64,000 bases of DNA from Sycobia sp. Sy_11 (GCA_018907035.1 JACCIC010000022.1:992501-1056500); one strand, 5' to 3'; counted from the stretch's first letter, positions 27,081 to 37,832 are shown. Translations and numbers: made by a program. Notes: a model not told the origin generated them from the sequence alone.

Positions 27081-28584
27081 GAAAGAAGTTGCAAGAACAA
27101 AAAATTTGTACGTTTCCATCGTCTTTTCCGATGCATATATACGGCAGCTTTTATTTAAGAGATTTGCTGCTTTAGAAAGGAAGCCATACAAGAAACCATT
27201 AATAATATATGTTATATACGAAAAAGAATTGATGGAATGCACGAAAACAAATGGAATGCATATAGGAGATTCGCATATTATAAATGAGCATAAATATATT
27301 CTAATATAATTTTTAAAGCATGACGCATATTATTGTGTTTGTCCAAAATCCGGTTCGGGAATGCTCTATATATATATTCGAGTTGAAAGTATAGTGTAAC
27401 ATACGTGTATCAAGAGTTTCGTGGCCCACAGTGTGAAGGCCATTGATTAAAAAATTTATGTATTTATTGCAGATATTGCAATCTTCTATTAAAATGATAT
27501 TTCAACACTTTCACTTCTACTCCAAAAAAATTAATGCTTAAGTTTCGTAATTAATTTTTAATAATAATTAATTTTAACCTTATATCGGTCAAAAATGAGT
27601 ATACGAAACCACTTAATAAAAATTACAAATTTTTATCTTAAAACAGATATTATAAAACTAATAATAATATTAACAGCGACATTAAAAAAAACAATAACAA
27701 CAAAAACAAAAATAATAACTACAAAATCGACAATATTAATAATAATAAGAATGATGATAATATTAATAATAATAATCGTGCACTTGTAGCCAAAATCTAA
27801 TTGTTCAATCACAGTTTCTAAAATCTTTAATGTGTTTTTAATATTGTGTCACTAAATATAGGGTTTCGATTTGGACATCAAAAATTTAGAATAAATATAA
27901 AATATATAAAATCGGAGCTTGAAAATTACAAACAAATTAATTATTTAATATTTTCTATCCTTAAAAAAATAAACCTTTATTAAGCTTGATCATTTTTAAT
28001 TATATATATTACATACAGCTATAGTGATAACAATATGCGTCATTTTCTATGAAATTTAGTGATAAAAATCCGTTATTTAAAGAATTTTAATAATTAAAAT
28101 ATAAAAATATAATATGTTAAATTAATTTTGTATAAATATTAAAAAGCTCCTCTGTCGAAAATGTACATTGAGCATTATCTTGTACTAAATCCCTCAAGAT
28201 TGAACGAAGCTCCTTCGGGTGTTCGAGCGATCATTATATATACAAAAAAAATCGTATTTATCCATTAATATATCGATTATAGGAGCGCGGGTACCGAGAG
28301 CTGCGCGTACGCGCCTGGAAAGCACCATCGCGACGACAAGCGTACGGGCGCGCGAACGCGCGCGCGCGTACGAGGGAGAAAGGGAGGGAGAGCGAACAAC
28401 ACGCACACCAGCGCAGTCAATCGAGTTTGAAAAGGGGGAAAGAACCCATCGTATTATCGCCGGGCTCCTGGCCCCTGCTCTGCCTTTCGGTATTTTAGTA
28501 TAGGATGGCGCGGTCCGGTGAATCGTCGTCGTCCTCGTCGTCGTCGTCGTCGTCGTCGATGCTTACATCGTTATCAGCTACCTG

Positions 28585-28641
<57 letters not shown>

Positions 28642-29165
28642 GTACATGCAGGTTCGCCGCAGCTCTTTCTCTCCAAAACCGCATGACGCGCGTATATTAG
28701 TTACTGCATCCATAAAGTTACGGTCGCGTTGATCGAACCGTATATATTATAAATACACATATATATATATAATATATGTATGCATCCCGGCGCGACATGC
28801 AGTGTTTATATTCGTCATTTATACACATGTGAGGAACAGTGCATCCTGGAGCTCTTCTGCCGCATCGGAGTATATTATAATATATACATATAGAACCATT
28901 TTCGCCCGCTGCGCCGAGGGAATTTCGGAGGGTAAATTCTAGTGCTGGTTCATAAGATACAATAAAAAGGTCAGTAATCGATCTTTCAATCGGTCGCAAC
29001 GGACGGAAAACGGGGTTGGCGATGTATATATTTGTGCATATAAAATTTTCGCTCGCGCGCTCGACGCGCATAAATGCATATGCGCGCGTGGAAGATTTTC
29101 GTGTGCACTCGACTCTCTTACATGCATGGTGCGCGGGCGCTTGTAAATAATGTGCATATATTAAA

Positions 29166-29226
<61 letters not shown>

Positions 29227-31057
29227 TGTGCATGCATTACCTTTTATAGAGTCAACGCCAACGCGTATTGAAAGTTGATTAGAAAGAGAGGGTAAGATAA
29301 AAAAATAGAGGGGGAGGAGGTCTATATATAAAGAAGAAGAGAATCTATATCTAAAATAACTTTTAACAATAGCATTTTTTTACGTTAATATATTATATCG
29401 TATCTAGTCAGTTGTCCTTATCTTGTCAATTATAATTGTCTATATACATATACAGAAAATTGAGTGTGATTCTGTACGACCGCGTTATATCATGACGTCA
29501 TGACAGCTTCATAAAGCAAATGATAAAATAAACGTTAAAATTATAAATGTATACTGGAAGTTATTTCGAGCAGAAAAATTAACACCGACAATTGACGATG
29601 CTTATTTATTCTCAATTTTGCAATTTGGTGGCACTGAGTTTGCAATTATTAAACCAGACAAATGTGTGGAATACATTTTATATGGTATTTATACATTATA
29701 TGAATTATCAATAGTTTATACGATTGAAGAGCGTATTGTCTTATAATTTTGTGAAAAAATTACAAAATTTTTCTTTAATACTGGATTTGAAAATATTTTC
29801 ATCACCTCATTAATTAAGAAAATTAAACTTAACTTAAATGCAGACAACAATACGAATATTTAATATTAATTTTTTACATTTTTATCCTATGAGAAGAAAA
29901 TCTTATGGAGTTTATTATTTTAAATTATTCTTATTTTATTTATATATTATTATACAATGAATTATATACAGATGTGTCTTTACTATTAATATCTCTAATA
30001 ATTTATCATGGCCAGTAATGATTTTTAAATTAGTTTTTCTTGCTTTTTGTTAATATCCTTTTATACTTGCTTTCATGTTTTCCATTTATAAATTTTTTTT
30101 TCCTTGAAATAAATGAAATATAATTTCTTAATTTTTAAATTAATTTTGTAAATCATCAAAAATTTTGTTAGAGGAAGTTTAATTAATTTTCACATTTTAT
30201 AATTTTATTCTAATTTTATGCCCAAAAAACTATAATGAATATGGCTCTATATACATATATATTTAGTTCTATCGAACAGAGTTCAACCAAAGGTATATTA
30301 ATTTTTTTTTTATAGTTCAAACCCATAACTAATTTACGAAATAATTAAGAAATAGCATAGACAAAAAAACAAATTGAAATAAAGAAGTATTTGAATATTT
30401 TCAATGTCCGGATGAAAATATAAATCCGTATAAGCTATATCTTACTAACTGCAGATAAAGATCATGCATCAAAATACAATAGAAAAAGCTAATTATTTTA
30501 TTAATTTCTTATATTTTTATTTATTATAATTATTTCAGAATTGTCGAGAATAATTAATTTGTTCTTATTGCATTTAATTTTTTTATCTCTGTAAAAATAT
30601 GCAGGGTGTGATAAGACAAACATTGATAATGAATATATTTAAGATTCATTATCCTTTTATACATCATTTTTATTAAAAATAATTCTCCGTCTATGTCAAT
30701 AGTCATTTACAATGCTTATAATGTATATTAGCGAGTCATGATGCTACAATGATATAATCTCGTAATCGCAAAGAACAGAGATAATTTTTACTTGGTATTA
30801 TTAACTGAATACAAAAAGACAAAGATACAAATTCGTTTGCATAATTATAAATATAAAAGAAATATACAACCGAATGATGAAATTACAAACAGAATTTACA
30901 TTTTTTTCAGATAAGACAGAGCTTTTGTAAAATATCAAATTTTAGTATGTTTTAGGCACTCATAACAGGTGTAAAAATTGTCGTTTCATATTTTTTAATC
31001 TGCGCCAGCTATCGACATTGCAACTGATTACACACATCGGTGCTTCGAAGCAGCGAA

Positions 31058-31121
<64 letters not shown>

Positions 31122-31358
31122 GCATGAAAGAAATAAATTACGCTGCCCGACACAATGTTTAATTAAATTTTTCCCGAATTTTAATGATATATTCCTTCTT
31201 TCATTCACAAAAGCATAAACAAATTTAACACCTGAGAGGTTGCTGCGCATCAGCCTCGACGCCCCGAGCGCGGAGTCTAACTGCGCAAGTCTACACATAC
31301 ACACACATCCACGCTGGGTACTTCAAAAGAAGCAATATAAAAGATTACTCTCAGTGTT

Positions 31359-31432
<74 letters not shown>

Positions 31433-31784
31433 ATCAGCATCGAGAAGACCTCATATGGGCATACATATTTAGAAAAAGCTACTACACCCACCTCGTCTAT
31501 CATATTTGCTCCCCTCGCTGTTATGTATATAAGCTTTCGACCACCCTGAGCCAGCTTCTCATATAGCTCATATGGTCGCTGCACTACGATCCATGTTGTA
31601 TTCATGATTACCATGTAATTCGAACCGTGTGTGTGTGTGTGTCTGTGTATGTGTGAGTGTGTGTGGGTGGGTGTGGGTGTGTGGGTGTGTGGGTGTGTGG
31701 CCCATTTAATTCCTTCCTCTTACCGTAAACTTATATTATATATCATATATGCACATCGATTACAGTTTTACATTATACATTCAT

Positions 31785-31846
<62 letters not shown>

Positions 31847-32220
31847 AATTCGTATATAAGTAAAAATATGTAAATGTCGATGGTTTTTATTTTGTCAAGT
31901 CGTACCTACATTACTTTTTGGGGTAGATCGAAACATCGACCTTCACCCTATTGTGATTAATAATGAGCCCTATGTAAATGGCGAATTCTCTGTATAAACG
32001 TTTTCTGCTTCTTAATACGTCTGCAACATTAGTGTGAGTGCGTACTTTCATTTGTGTGTGTGTGTGCGTGCGCATGCGTGTTTGTAGGTATGTGTGTGTG
32101 TGTGTGTTCAGTCTCGCTTAGCGCGCGATTGTTCGCTACCGCAAGTTCATTTAGAATCATTTTTGCCTTTCTATTTTAATTTTGAGGAACAGTTTTTCTT
32201 TCATTCTATTTATAGCAAAT

Positions 32221-32263
<43 letters not shown>

Positions 32264-32393
32264 CTAAATCAAATATGTTATTAACTATTAAAAAAATTAT
32301 TCTTTTCAGCATTCCAAAATAAAAATTTATGAATACATTTATTTCAATTCGTAAAAATTTGTCGCAATTCGATATCATATATATATATACATA

Positions 32394-32448
<55 letters not shown>

Positions 32449-34033
32449 AAGATACATAAGGCATTGAGTTACTATAATTGAGCGCATTAAACAACATAAA
32501 TTTCTCAAAGATAAAAAAATTCATCCTATAAACTTCACTTAATTCAATTAATAATAATTTCATCGATGCGCTTAAAATATCTCCTTTTGAATTCTTACAA
32601 AGTAAAAATAAATGACTGAAAACAAAGTTATATTTGGATTATTAAACAATTTAAAAAATTTTTTAGAATTAATAGATTTGAAAAAAAATCCTTTTAAAAC
32701 ATAAAACTTCAAAACAAGTTTTTTTACTACTCCATTAATTTAAAATTCTTTTCGTAAAGCTTCGGTAGTTTACTGTTCTCTTCACGCTGGAATAAAAATT
32801 AAAAATATTACGCAATAATAAATTACCCTCAATAATCTATACAAATGTATAAAACGACCGCAAACTCTTAGCTTTAAAATAGGATCTTTTTTCAAGTATT
32901 TTTTTCAAGGGGGAGGGGGAAAAGTAGTTTGATTTTCAATGGATAAAAGAACTTACAGGATTAAAGCTATAAACTTATACGAATTGAAATATTAATAAAA
33001 CTAACTAAAAATAACCTATTAATTATTTAACGTATATCTATTATTGAATACTGAATATTGAATTAACATAATTGTACAATTAAATCATATTTATTTACCG
33101 TAAAAACATAAAAAACGCTTTTTTCCTGATTTTTCTTTCGGATTTAAACATTAATATTTATAGAAAGATAACAAACATTAAGAATCATACTGAGAATATT
33201 TTTAATCGAATATCTAAAAAAAAAATTTTACCGATCTGTTACTGTTTCTATTATAGGTTCTATTTTTTAGATGAAATTATAATACCAATCGCAATTGCCT
33301 CATTACTTAAGTACGAAACTATATATATATATATATATAGTAATTCATGGAACTATTCACATCAGTTGTGCTGTCATTTATTCATTCTTTTCAATTACCG
33401 AATAATAGGCCTATTATAGCATTCTTTTAAATAAAATTTTATATCAGATGAATGAAATCAGAAGAATAAAAAATGTTATACATCTTTAAATAAATATGGA
33501 TAGCCTTGCAGAGAGGAAAAAATTTTATCATCATTATTATTTTTAAATTACTAGCTTTATTAGAAGCCTTTATAAATTTATTCATTAAAATATTCATTAA
33601 ATTAAATTATCCAATTATTTTCATCTTTGTAAAAATATATTCATATAAAAAATGTATTTACGTAATAGAAAAATCTATATTATGAACTGCTGTATAATGA
33701 GAAATACTATTGCGAAATATTGTACGTATATTTTTTGCCGGGAAATGTACTAAAATACGGCGATTTCTATAGAATATCGGATCAGGAATTTCATTTTTAT
33801 CATTTTCCAGATATCTTCGATAAATTACATGACATTTATACCTCAGCCTCGCGAGAATCTCGCCACAAACGGCGACATTATATATCTATATATATACATA
33901 ATAAATTTTAGTGGAATTGGCTGAGTAATTTAGCTCGTGAAATCTGATCGACTTGCGCCACTGTGTCGGCCGCCAGGACAGCAAGTATGCGCATCGCCCA
34001 AAAATCTCGAGCGAATATGGAGAGAGCGTGAGA

Positions 34034-34073
<40 letters not shown>

Positions 34074-37000
34074 CGAGGATACTGATGTTTAGTCATGGGA
34101 TTGTTTCGCGAACTTTATAGACTCTTTTTTTTTTTTTTTTAATAGACTGAGTGAAGCATGAAACAAGAAAGTTTCGCATCAGTTTTGTCTCGGAGACTAG
34201 GGGGACTCTATAGAGAGCACTAAGTTGATTCAGGATGATGCATCGTGCGCTTCGACTGTTTCAACCTTGTTAAAAGTCTGGCTGAAGTCGATTAAATTTC
34301 GCTCATTTATTAAAGGTTTCCTTTTCATTAATTTTGTAAAAGCTCGAGTATTTGAAGAATACGTGGCAAAATGTCTTCGTGGACAACGGTCATGGGCATA
34401 AAACTATCACAAATACACATGATTGAGTGTACGGATTATTTATATAACATGATGCTGTCTGAAAGAAGCTTAATTCCTTCAATGCGCTATAATTCAAACA
34501 GTATGCCTTTATATAGGTCGTGTGGCTCTATCGTTATTTAATGCATGTATTTATAAGAATTATCTAAGTATAATTTACATAACCAATTCATTGGAAATAC
34601 GCCAGGAAAACCGATTTGTTCTAGTTTATTTCTAAAAATGTTTCTAAAAATGTCTAAAAACGCTATTTGCCAATCATAATCATCTGTATAATTATTTAAT
34701 ATCAGCTACAAGTCTATAAATATAATAAACTACCCCAATTAGACAAACTCGATCAACGGCAAACTACCTCAATTCTACCACTTAATCGTTTCTTAGAACA
34801 TCCTGTTAATTTTAATAGCTTCTATGCAGTAAGTGCAAGCTTCCAATATAAAATTCAAATTAGACGCGTGAGAAAAATTTTATGATGCTTCTATATTATG
34901 TATATAATATACGTTAATAAGTTAATTACTTATATTTTTAATAAGACGCATGTATCACTATATAAGGGAGTGATATATTAAATTAAATCTTACTTGCCTT
35001 GGTTGCTTTTCAACGTACATTAAATAATTAGTTAAATTTGTTTGAGAGTAGTACTTGAAAATTATCTAACTCTAATTAAGTGCGTCGTAGATACTCGATG
35101 GTACAACTTTAAAACTAAAATTGTACAATGAGCGAATCGATCTGTATACACATAGAAATATTCTTAGCTATTTAGTTTATTAAGTTTTAGTTTTAGTTTA
35201 TTTCTCTTTTTCATTATTGTTTTCTATGAGAATTTGTAAAATATTTATTTTCAATGTAGATTACGAATCATTTTTATATGAGTATTACAAATTGCATTAT
35301 AGTTTCAAAAATTTGAAAGTTAATTAATAATACCCAATATGAATTTGCCCCAACTCATAAAATTTAAATTGACTTCTTTTCTTAAACAAGTTTGACAAAA
35401 TTCCAAAATTCAAGTTTTAATTTAAATCTTTACCTATAAGTACTAACATGAAGTAACGCAACAATAACACAACTTTATTCAAAATTAACTCCTTAATATT
35501 TTTTATAATTACTATTTTTTAATTTAATCATTAATGACGTATCATAATTGATGTCATATGTTATAAGTCATATGTCTATAAGTTTTTATAAATTATAAAT
35601 CAATTAGGAGGGAATTTATGTCATAACTTATAGACGAACATTTAGAGCCCTTGTAATTTCAGTTCTACACATTTGATAATTATAAACGCATAGCTTATAA
35701 TTGTATAAATTACATTAAAATTACTTTTTGGTATATATAAGTCTATAAAGTAAACAACTTGATAAATCAAATTATATTTCGTTAATGCTTTATAAGGAAA
35801 TTATAGTAAGTGCTTACAAAATTTTAGTTATATTATATTAAAATAAAAGTATAAATTCATATCATATATTTAAACAATAATCAATAATGAGTAGAATATT
35901 ATTCTTTCTAAAATTATATGTGAAAATCAGAAAAATAATAATTGTATAAAAATGACAAAAATTAAAGAAAAAGAAAATACAAATCTTTCTCACCTTCGTC
36001 GAATATACGAGTAGACAAGCTGATTCTTACAAGACTGATTAATCCATTCGTGTCTTTTCACAGCCTCTAGGGCGCTATTTGCAAAAAGCAAGAAAAACAG
36101 CATTAATCAACATATCGAAGGTAGCAACAGCGATAGTAACGCCGAAGGAGGTGTCGGTACTGGTTTCCTTGATCGGGGAACAGGGATAGGCCGCGGACTC
36201 CAGGACGCAGTCGCAAAAACTACCAACTACAGCATTATGGATCAAGCGCAACCAACAATGATTAAAGATCCGGACTACGTCGTCGGTGAGTTCTTTTTTC
36301 TGCTTAAAAAATGTTAATCACGAAGTTTTTCTGACGATAAGTAATTATTCGACGGATAATTGAAGAACTCTGAAAAATATTATAATTGTTATAAGTATAC
36401 TTTCATAAGCTTCTTCCTATATGAAATTACAAAATTGTTAATAACTTTTCTTAATCGCAACAATGATTTTTCGTATATTCGTCGGTTCTACCAGAAAATT
36501 AATTTATCAAATTATTGATTCCGATGAAGAAAGTTGAAATAAAAACCAGATAATATGATAAATAATATTCTTTTACAAATGCTCGTGAATTAAATTATTA
36601 TTTTATTATAATTAGTTAAAAAAATTTATGTCCCGTTTAAAGAATTATTTAATACCCATTTTTTAAATATATAAATACGAGTATTGCAGAATACAATTGA
36701 TTTTTTATTTTATATATAAAATAAATAATTTTTTCTATGTTGTCTTAAAAAGAGAAAAATAATAAACACATTTGAAATCATAAAAAATAACATAGAATCA
36801 TTCTTTTTGTTTTTAGCGGCGCAAAATAGTAATTTTTGACAAAGTGTATGAATGAAATTTCTAGTTAAAAATTTACTTATGTGCATCATAAGTACATGTA
36901 ATAAGTTATCCGATACTTAACAAATCTTTGTGATTTTTCGTAAAGCGTATTTTTCAATTTTCATTATTCATAATGTACATTTGCAATTTTAATTTCAGAT

Positions 37001-37264
37001 GTCATTCTACCAACGGTTCTCATTGCAGCACTCTTTGTTGTCAACGCTATAATTGTATACATTATTTTTCAATACAGAAAAAGGTTATTATTTTTTCTAA
37101 AAATGTAATATATGCAATGTTCAATATTTTATAATGCTTATTTGTAATTTTTTACTTTTTTAATAAAAAGGAATGTGGACAATAATTTCAGAAAAACACC
37201 TTCAGATGTGCAGGGACAAGAAATCGCTTTAAGTGCAATGATGAATGGCGATCCTCAAGTTTGA
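11201..37264 (+). CDS. SUEL-lectin/CUB/sushi type I membrane protein (gene span, 8 coding exons)
   Basis: Joined coding exons 11228-11661, 17991-18094, 21248-21424, 22582-22764, 24263-24445, 36064-36285, 36999-37083 and 37192-37264 total 1461 nt and encode 486 residues. Order: signal peptide (about 1-20); a cysteine-rich region (about 60-179) whose spacing, ending in CAGHNHC and IRIKYAC, fits the SUEL galactose/rhamnose-binding lectin fold; a CUB domain (about 187-299, Cys 187, 216, 246, 263, with [10 protein letters not shown]); a sushi/CCP domain (303-359, four Cys plus Trp349); a polar stalk (361-434); a transmembrane helix (about 436-459); and a 25-residue tail. Introns 2 to 6 are all phase 1, the mark of shuffled extracellular modules. 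It is probably a cell-surface recognition or adhesion protein. The ligand is unknown and I cannot assign an orthologue name. Confidence 0.9.
11710..11774. repeat. (TA)n microsatellite
   Basis: Pure TA tract 48 nt downstream of the exon 1 donor. Confidence 0.95.
13105..13197. repeat. GA-rich low-complexity tract
   Basis: Imperfect GA/GAGG repeats; gives arginine-glutamate-rich translations on the plus strand. Confidence 0.85.
14098..14131. repeat. (CT)n microsatellite
   Basis: Pure CT tract preceded by an imperfect pyrimidine run from about 14060. Confidence 0.95.
14296..14342. repeat. (TA)n microsatellite
   Basis: Pure TA tract. Confidence 0.95.
15500..16750 (+). mobile_element. Decayed non-LTR retrotransposon (R1/Jockey-like LINE) fragment
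   Basis: The frame at 15510-15767 has a cysteine-Asp-Ala-Ser plus basic plus WW pattern ([19 protein letters not shown]) typical of the linker between the endonuclease and reverse transcriptase of R1/Jockey-type LINEs. About 600 bp further, around 16285-16360, [20 protein letters not shown] matches the start of the RT domain (KP..KDP motif), and around 16545-16700 a stretch with TIFLDMK corresponds to RT motif A, followed by an [12 protein letters not shown] stretch. Stops and shifts interrupt the pieces and the LVDFADD-type region is not seen. It lies in receptor intron 1, sense orientation, and is not functional. Confidence 0.75.
16924..16970. repeat. (CT)n microsatellite
   Basis: Pure CT tract just after the LINE remnant. 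Confidence 0.95.
17991..18094 (+). CDS. Receptor exon 2: end of lectin-like domain
   Basis: 104 nt, residues 145-179 plus one base. It encodes [11 protein letters not shown] and [12 protein letters not shown]. Cys-x-Gly-x-x-x-Cys followed by a hydrophobic strand and a terminal Cys is the signature of the C-terminal half of SUEL lectins. Acceptor TTACTTTTAG and donor CCAG|GTAAGA are both strong. Confidence 0.88.
18187..18227. repeat. (TA)n microsatellite
   Basis: Pure TA tract 92 nt downstream of the exon 2 donor. Confidence 0.95.
18602..18640. repeat. (CA)n microsatellite
   Basis: Pure CA tract. Confidence 0.95.
20034..20225 (-). mobile_element. Mariner transposase N-terminal fragment, copy A
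   Basis: Read on the minus strand, the frame opens at the ATG ending at 20157 with [13 protein letters not shown] and continues, with a stop, into a stretch ending EAYFEHAL, the layout of the mariner transposase N-terminal helix-turn-helix region. The nucleotide sequence matches copy B (25189-25470, plus strand) from before the ATG through the equivalent of EAYFEHAL. Only the first 45-50 codons remain. Confidence 0.75.
20618..20679. repeat. (TA)n microsatellite
   Basis: Pure TA tract. Confidence 0.95.
21099..21182. repeat. (TA)n microsatellite with TATG/TACA interruptions
   Basis: Pure TA at about 21111-21161, flanked by TACA and TATG units; its end lies about 65 nt before the exon 3 acceptor. 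Confidence 0.95.
21248..21424 (+). CDS. Receptor exon 3: first half of CUB domain
   Basis: 177 nt, residues 180-238, phase 1 at both ends. It encodes Cys187, the CUB hallmark [10 protein letters not shown] and FTCGW (Cys216), then a beta-strand pattern [10 protein letters not shown]. This is a typical first half of a CUB domain. The acceptor is TTTCTTTACAG; the donor is CGGG|GTGAGT. Confidence 0.92.
21425..22581 (+). other. Receptor intron 3 (1.16 kb)
   Basis: AT-rich, no gene or recognisable element inside; GTGAGT donor and AATATTACAG acceptor. Confidence 0.85.
22582..22764 (+). CDS. Receptor exon 4: second half of CUB domain
   Basis: 183 nt, residues 239-299, phase 1 at both ends. It carries Cys246 in GSCVDVVRV and Cys263 in LYETCG, the second CUB disulfide pair, and ends ARGFFMQYQ, the usual last CUB strand (GF.. 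.Y). The exon is GC-rich. Its donor CAAG|GTTCGA is weak and is followed 26 nt later by a long (AC)n tract. Confidence 0.9.
22791..22916. repeat. (AC)n then (CG)n compound microsatellite
   Basis: 52 nt of pure AC, two single G interruptions with further AC to about 22894, then about 16 nt of CG and a short ACACA. It sits at the 5' end of receptor intron 4. Confidence 0.97.
24161..24226. repeat. (GT)33 microsatellite
   Basis: 66 nt of pure GT, 36 nt before the exon 5 boundary; reverse complement of the (AC)n at the other end of the same intron. Confidence 0.97.
24263..24445 (+). CDS. Receptor exon 5: complete sushi (CCP/SCR) domain
   Basis: 183 nt, residues 300-360, phase 1 at both ends. It begins [13 protein letters not shown] and has Cys303, Cys326, Cys344 and Cys359 with Trp349 between the third and fourth cysteines, the consensus of a sushi domain. 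One exon per domain with symmetric phases is usual for this module. NGT at 316-318 is an N-glycosylation sequon. Donor ACCG|GTGAGT is strong. Confidence 0.93.
25189..25470 (+). mobile_element. Mariner transposase N-terminal fragment, copy B
   Basis: The frame begins at ATG 25238 ([10 protein letters not shown]) and, through frameshifts, reaches [18 protein letters not shown] and then a WF.LF.NGDF-type stretch, the mariner N-terminal domain pattern. It is the inverted counterpart of copy A at 20034-20225 and extends further 3' to about 25470. No catalytic D,D34D region follows. Fossil fragment. Confidence 0.78.
27040..27076. repeat. (TA)n microsatellite
   Basis: Pure TA tract. Confidence 0.95.
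28240..28560. promoter_or_regulatory. Intronic CpG-rich patch, possible internal promoter
   Basis: About 300 bp of CpG-rich sequence (with CGCGCGCGCG runs at 28340-28370) in the middle of AT-rich intron 5, ending in a (TCG)n tract at 28524-28559. The composition resembles the exon 1 region of the same gene. It may mark an alternative start or a nested transcript. No coding exon is confirmed: the plus-strand frame at 28504 is a serine run of 26 codons, and the minus-strand frame is an aspartate-rich run. Confidence 0.3.
28587..28639. repeat. (TA)n microsatellite
   Basis: Pure TA tract directly beside the intronic CpG patch. Confidence 0.95.
29166..29223. repeat. (TA)n microsatellite
   Basis: Pure TA tract. 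Confidence 0.95.
31059..31119. repeat. (TA)n microsatellite
   Basis: Pure TA tract. Confidence 0.95.
31363..31428. repeat. (TA)n microsatellite
   Basis: Pure TA tract. Confidence 0.95.
31627..31700. repeat. GT/GGGT repeat tract with G-quadruplex pattern
   Basis: (GT)n grading into GGGTGGGTGTGGG-type repeats. Five GGG runs at 31665, 31669, 31675, 31683 and 31691 are separated by 1-5 nt, satisfying the G3N1-7 quadruplex pattern on the plus (transcribed-sense) strand. Confidence 0.85.
31790..31844. repeat. (TA)n microsatellite
   Basis: Pure TA tract. Confidence 0.95.
32229..32260. repeat. (CA)n microsatellite
   Basis: Pure CA tract. Confidence 0.95.
32396..32441. repeat. (TA)n microsatellite
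   Basis: Pure TA tract, preceded by a shorter one at about 32378. Confidence 0.95.
34040..34069. repeat. (GA)n microsatellite
   Basis: Pure GA tract. Confidence 0.95.
36064..36285 (+). CDS. Receptor exon 6: extracellular stalk
   Basis: 222 nt, residues 361-434, phase 1 at both ends. The encoded stretch is polar and rich in Ser, Asn, Gly and Gln ([14 protein letters not shown], then [10 protein letters not shown]), with no cysteine, as expected of a flexible membrane-proximal stalk; NYS is a possible glycosylation sequon. It is placed in this gene by position, strand, splice sites (TCTTTTCACAG and GTCG|GTGAGT) and phase. Confidence 0.82.
36286..36998 (+). other. Receptor intron 6 (713 bp)
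   Basis: AT-rich, no gene inside. GTGAGT donor, TTTAATTTCAG acceptor. Confidence 0.85.
36999..37083 (+). CDS. Receptor exon 7: transmembrane helix
   Basis: 85 nt, residues 435-462. It encodes an uninterrupted hydrophobic stretch, [14 protein letters not shown] then AIIVYIIF, followed by basic YRK: one transmembrane helix with a positive cytoplasmic flank, so the protein is type I. Donor AAAAAG|GTTATT is weak. Confidence 0.88.
37192..37264 (+). CDS. Receptor exon 8: cytoplasmic tail and stop
   Basis: 73 nt, residues 463-486: [18 protein letters not shown] followed by NGDPQV and TGA at 37262. A second in-frame acceptor 21 nt upstream (TAATAAAAAG, exon from 37171) would add seven residues; it has the better pyrimidine tract. 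Which site is used cannot be settled from sequence. Confidence 0.8.
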
Positions 37265-37692
37265 TTGGAACTTTGAAACGAACGACTATTAATAACTTAG
37301 AAAATGTAGCAGCTTTCAAAATCATCAAAGGCCTAATTATCGAAGACTCATACAGCGACAGTTTGGCAACGCTTAAGACCATTATCAACGATCATTTAAG
37401 TTCAATTTTTTACTTAAAACGAATATTATGTAGTCTAACGCGATAATGTTGGATCGTTTAGATATATACTCTATAGGATATTCGATACTAATGTTTTTTA
37501 CTTTATAATTACAATCATAAGTAAACAAAAGAAATGTACCAGATCAACTATGGAAAAAAATTTACACATTTTATTTGCCATGCAATGTCAATTCAATGAA
37601 TGTGTTACTACGATCCTTAAAATTTACAAATAAATTTGTGACGATGTAATATATAAAAATTAAAAGATACATATATAAATAAATAAATAAAT

Positions 37693-37694
37693 AC

Positions 37695-37734
<40 letters not shown>

Positions 37735-37740
37735 ACACAT
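37693..37740. repeat. (CA)n microsatellite
   Basis: CA tract with a few substitutions, in the probable 3'UTR of the receptor gene. Confidence 0.95.
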
Positions 37741-37767
37741 ATTTCGTCGAAAAATGTATTTAAGTTA

Positions 37768-37773
37768 AATAAA
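37768..37773 (+). terminator. Candidate poly(A) signal, receptor gene
   Basis: AATAAA about 500 nt past the receptor stop. An alternative AATAAA lies at 37629. Confidence 0.4.
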
Positions 37774-37798
37774 ACAACGTTTTCATAAATTGTATTCT

Positions 37799-37804
37799 TT
37801 TATT
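37799..37804 (-). terminator. Candidate poly(A) signal, HEATR1 gene
   Basis: AATAAA on the minus strand, about 130 nt past the HEATR1 stop. Confidence 0.45.
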
Positions 37805-37830
37805 TTCATTATCTCAAATGTATTATATAT

Positions 37831-37832
<2 letters not shown>

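Larger units (their letters stand above)
24446..36063 (+). other. Receptor intron 5 (11.6 kb)
   Basis: The longest intron. It contains a mariner transposase fragment, many (TA)n tracts, a CpG-rich patch at about 28240-28560 and a G-rich (GGGT)-type tract. No further receptor exon with compatible phase was recognised between the sushi exon and the stalk exon. Confidence 0.75.

Noticed and set aside
33720..33911. 63-codon plus-strand ORF in intron 5
   Set aside because: No domain, no matching splice sites and phase with the receptor exons, AT-driven composition.
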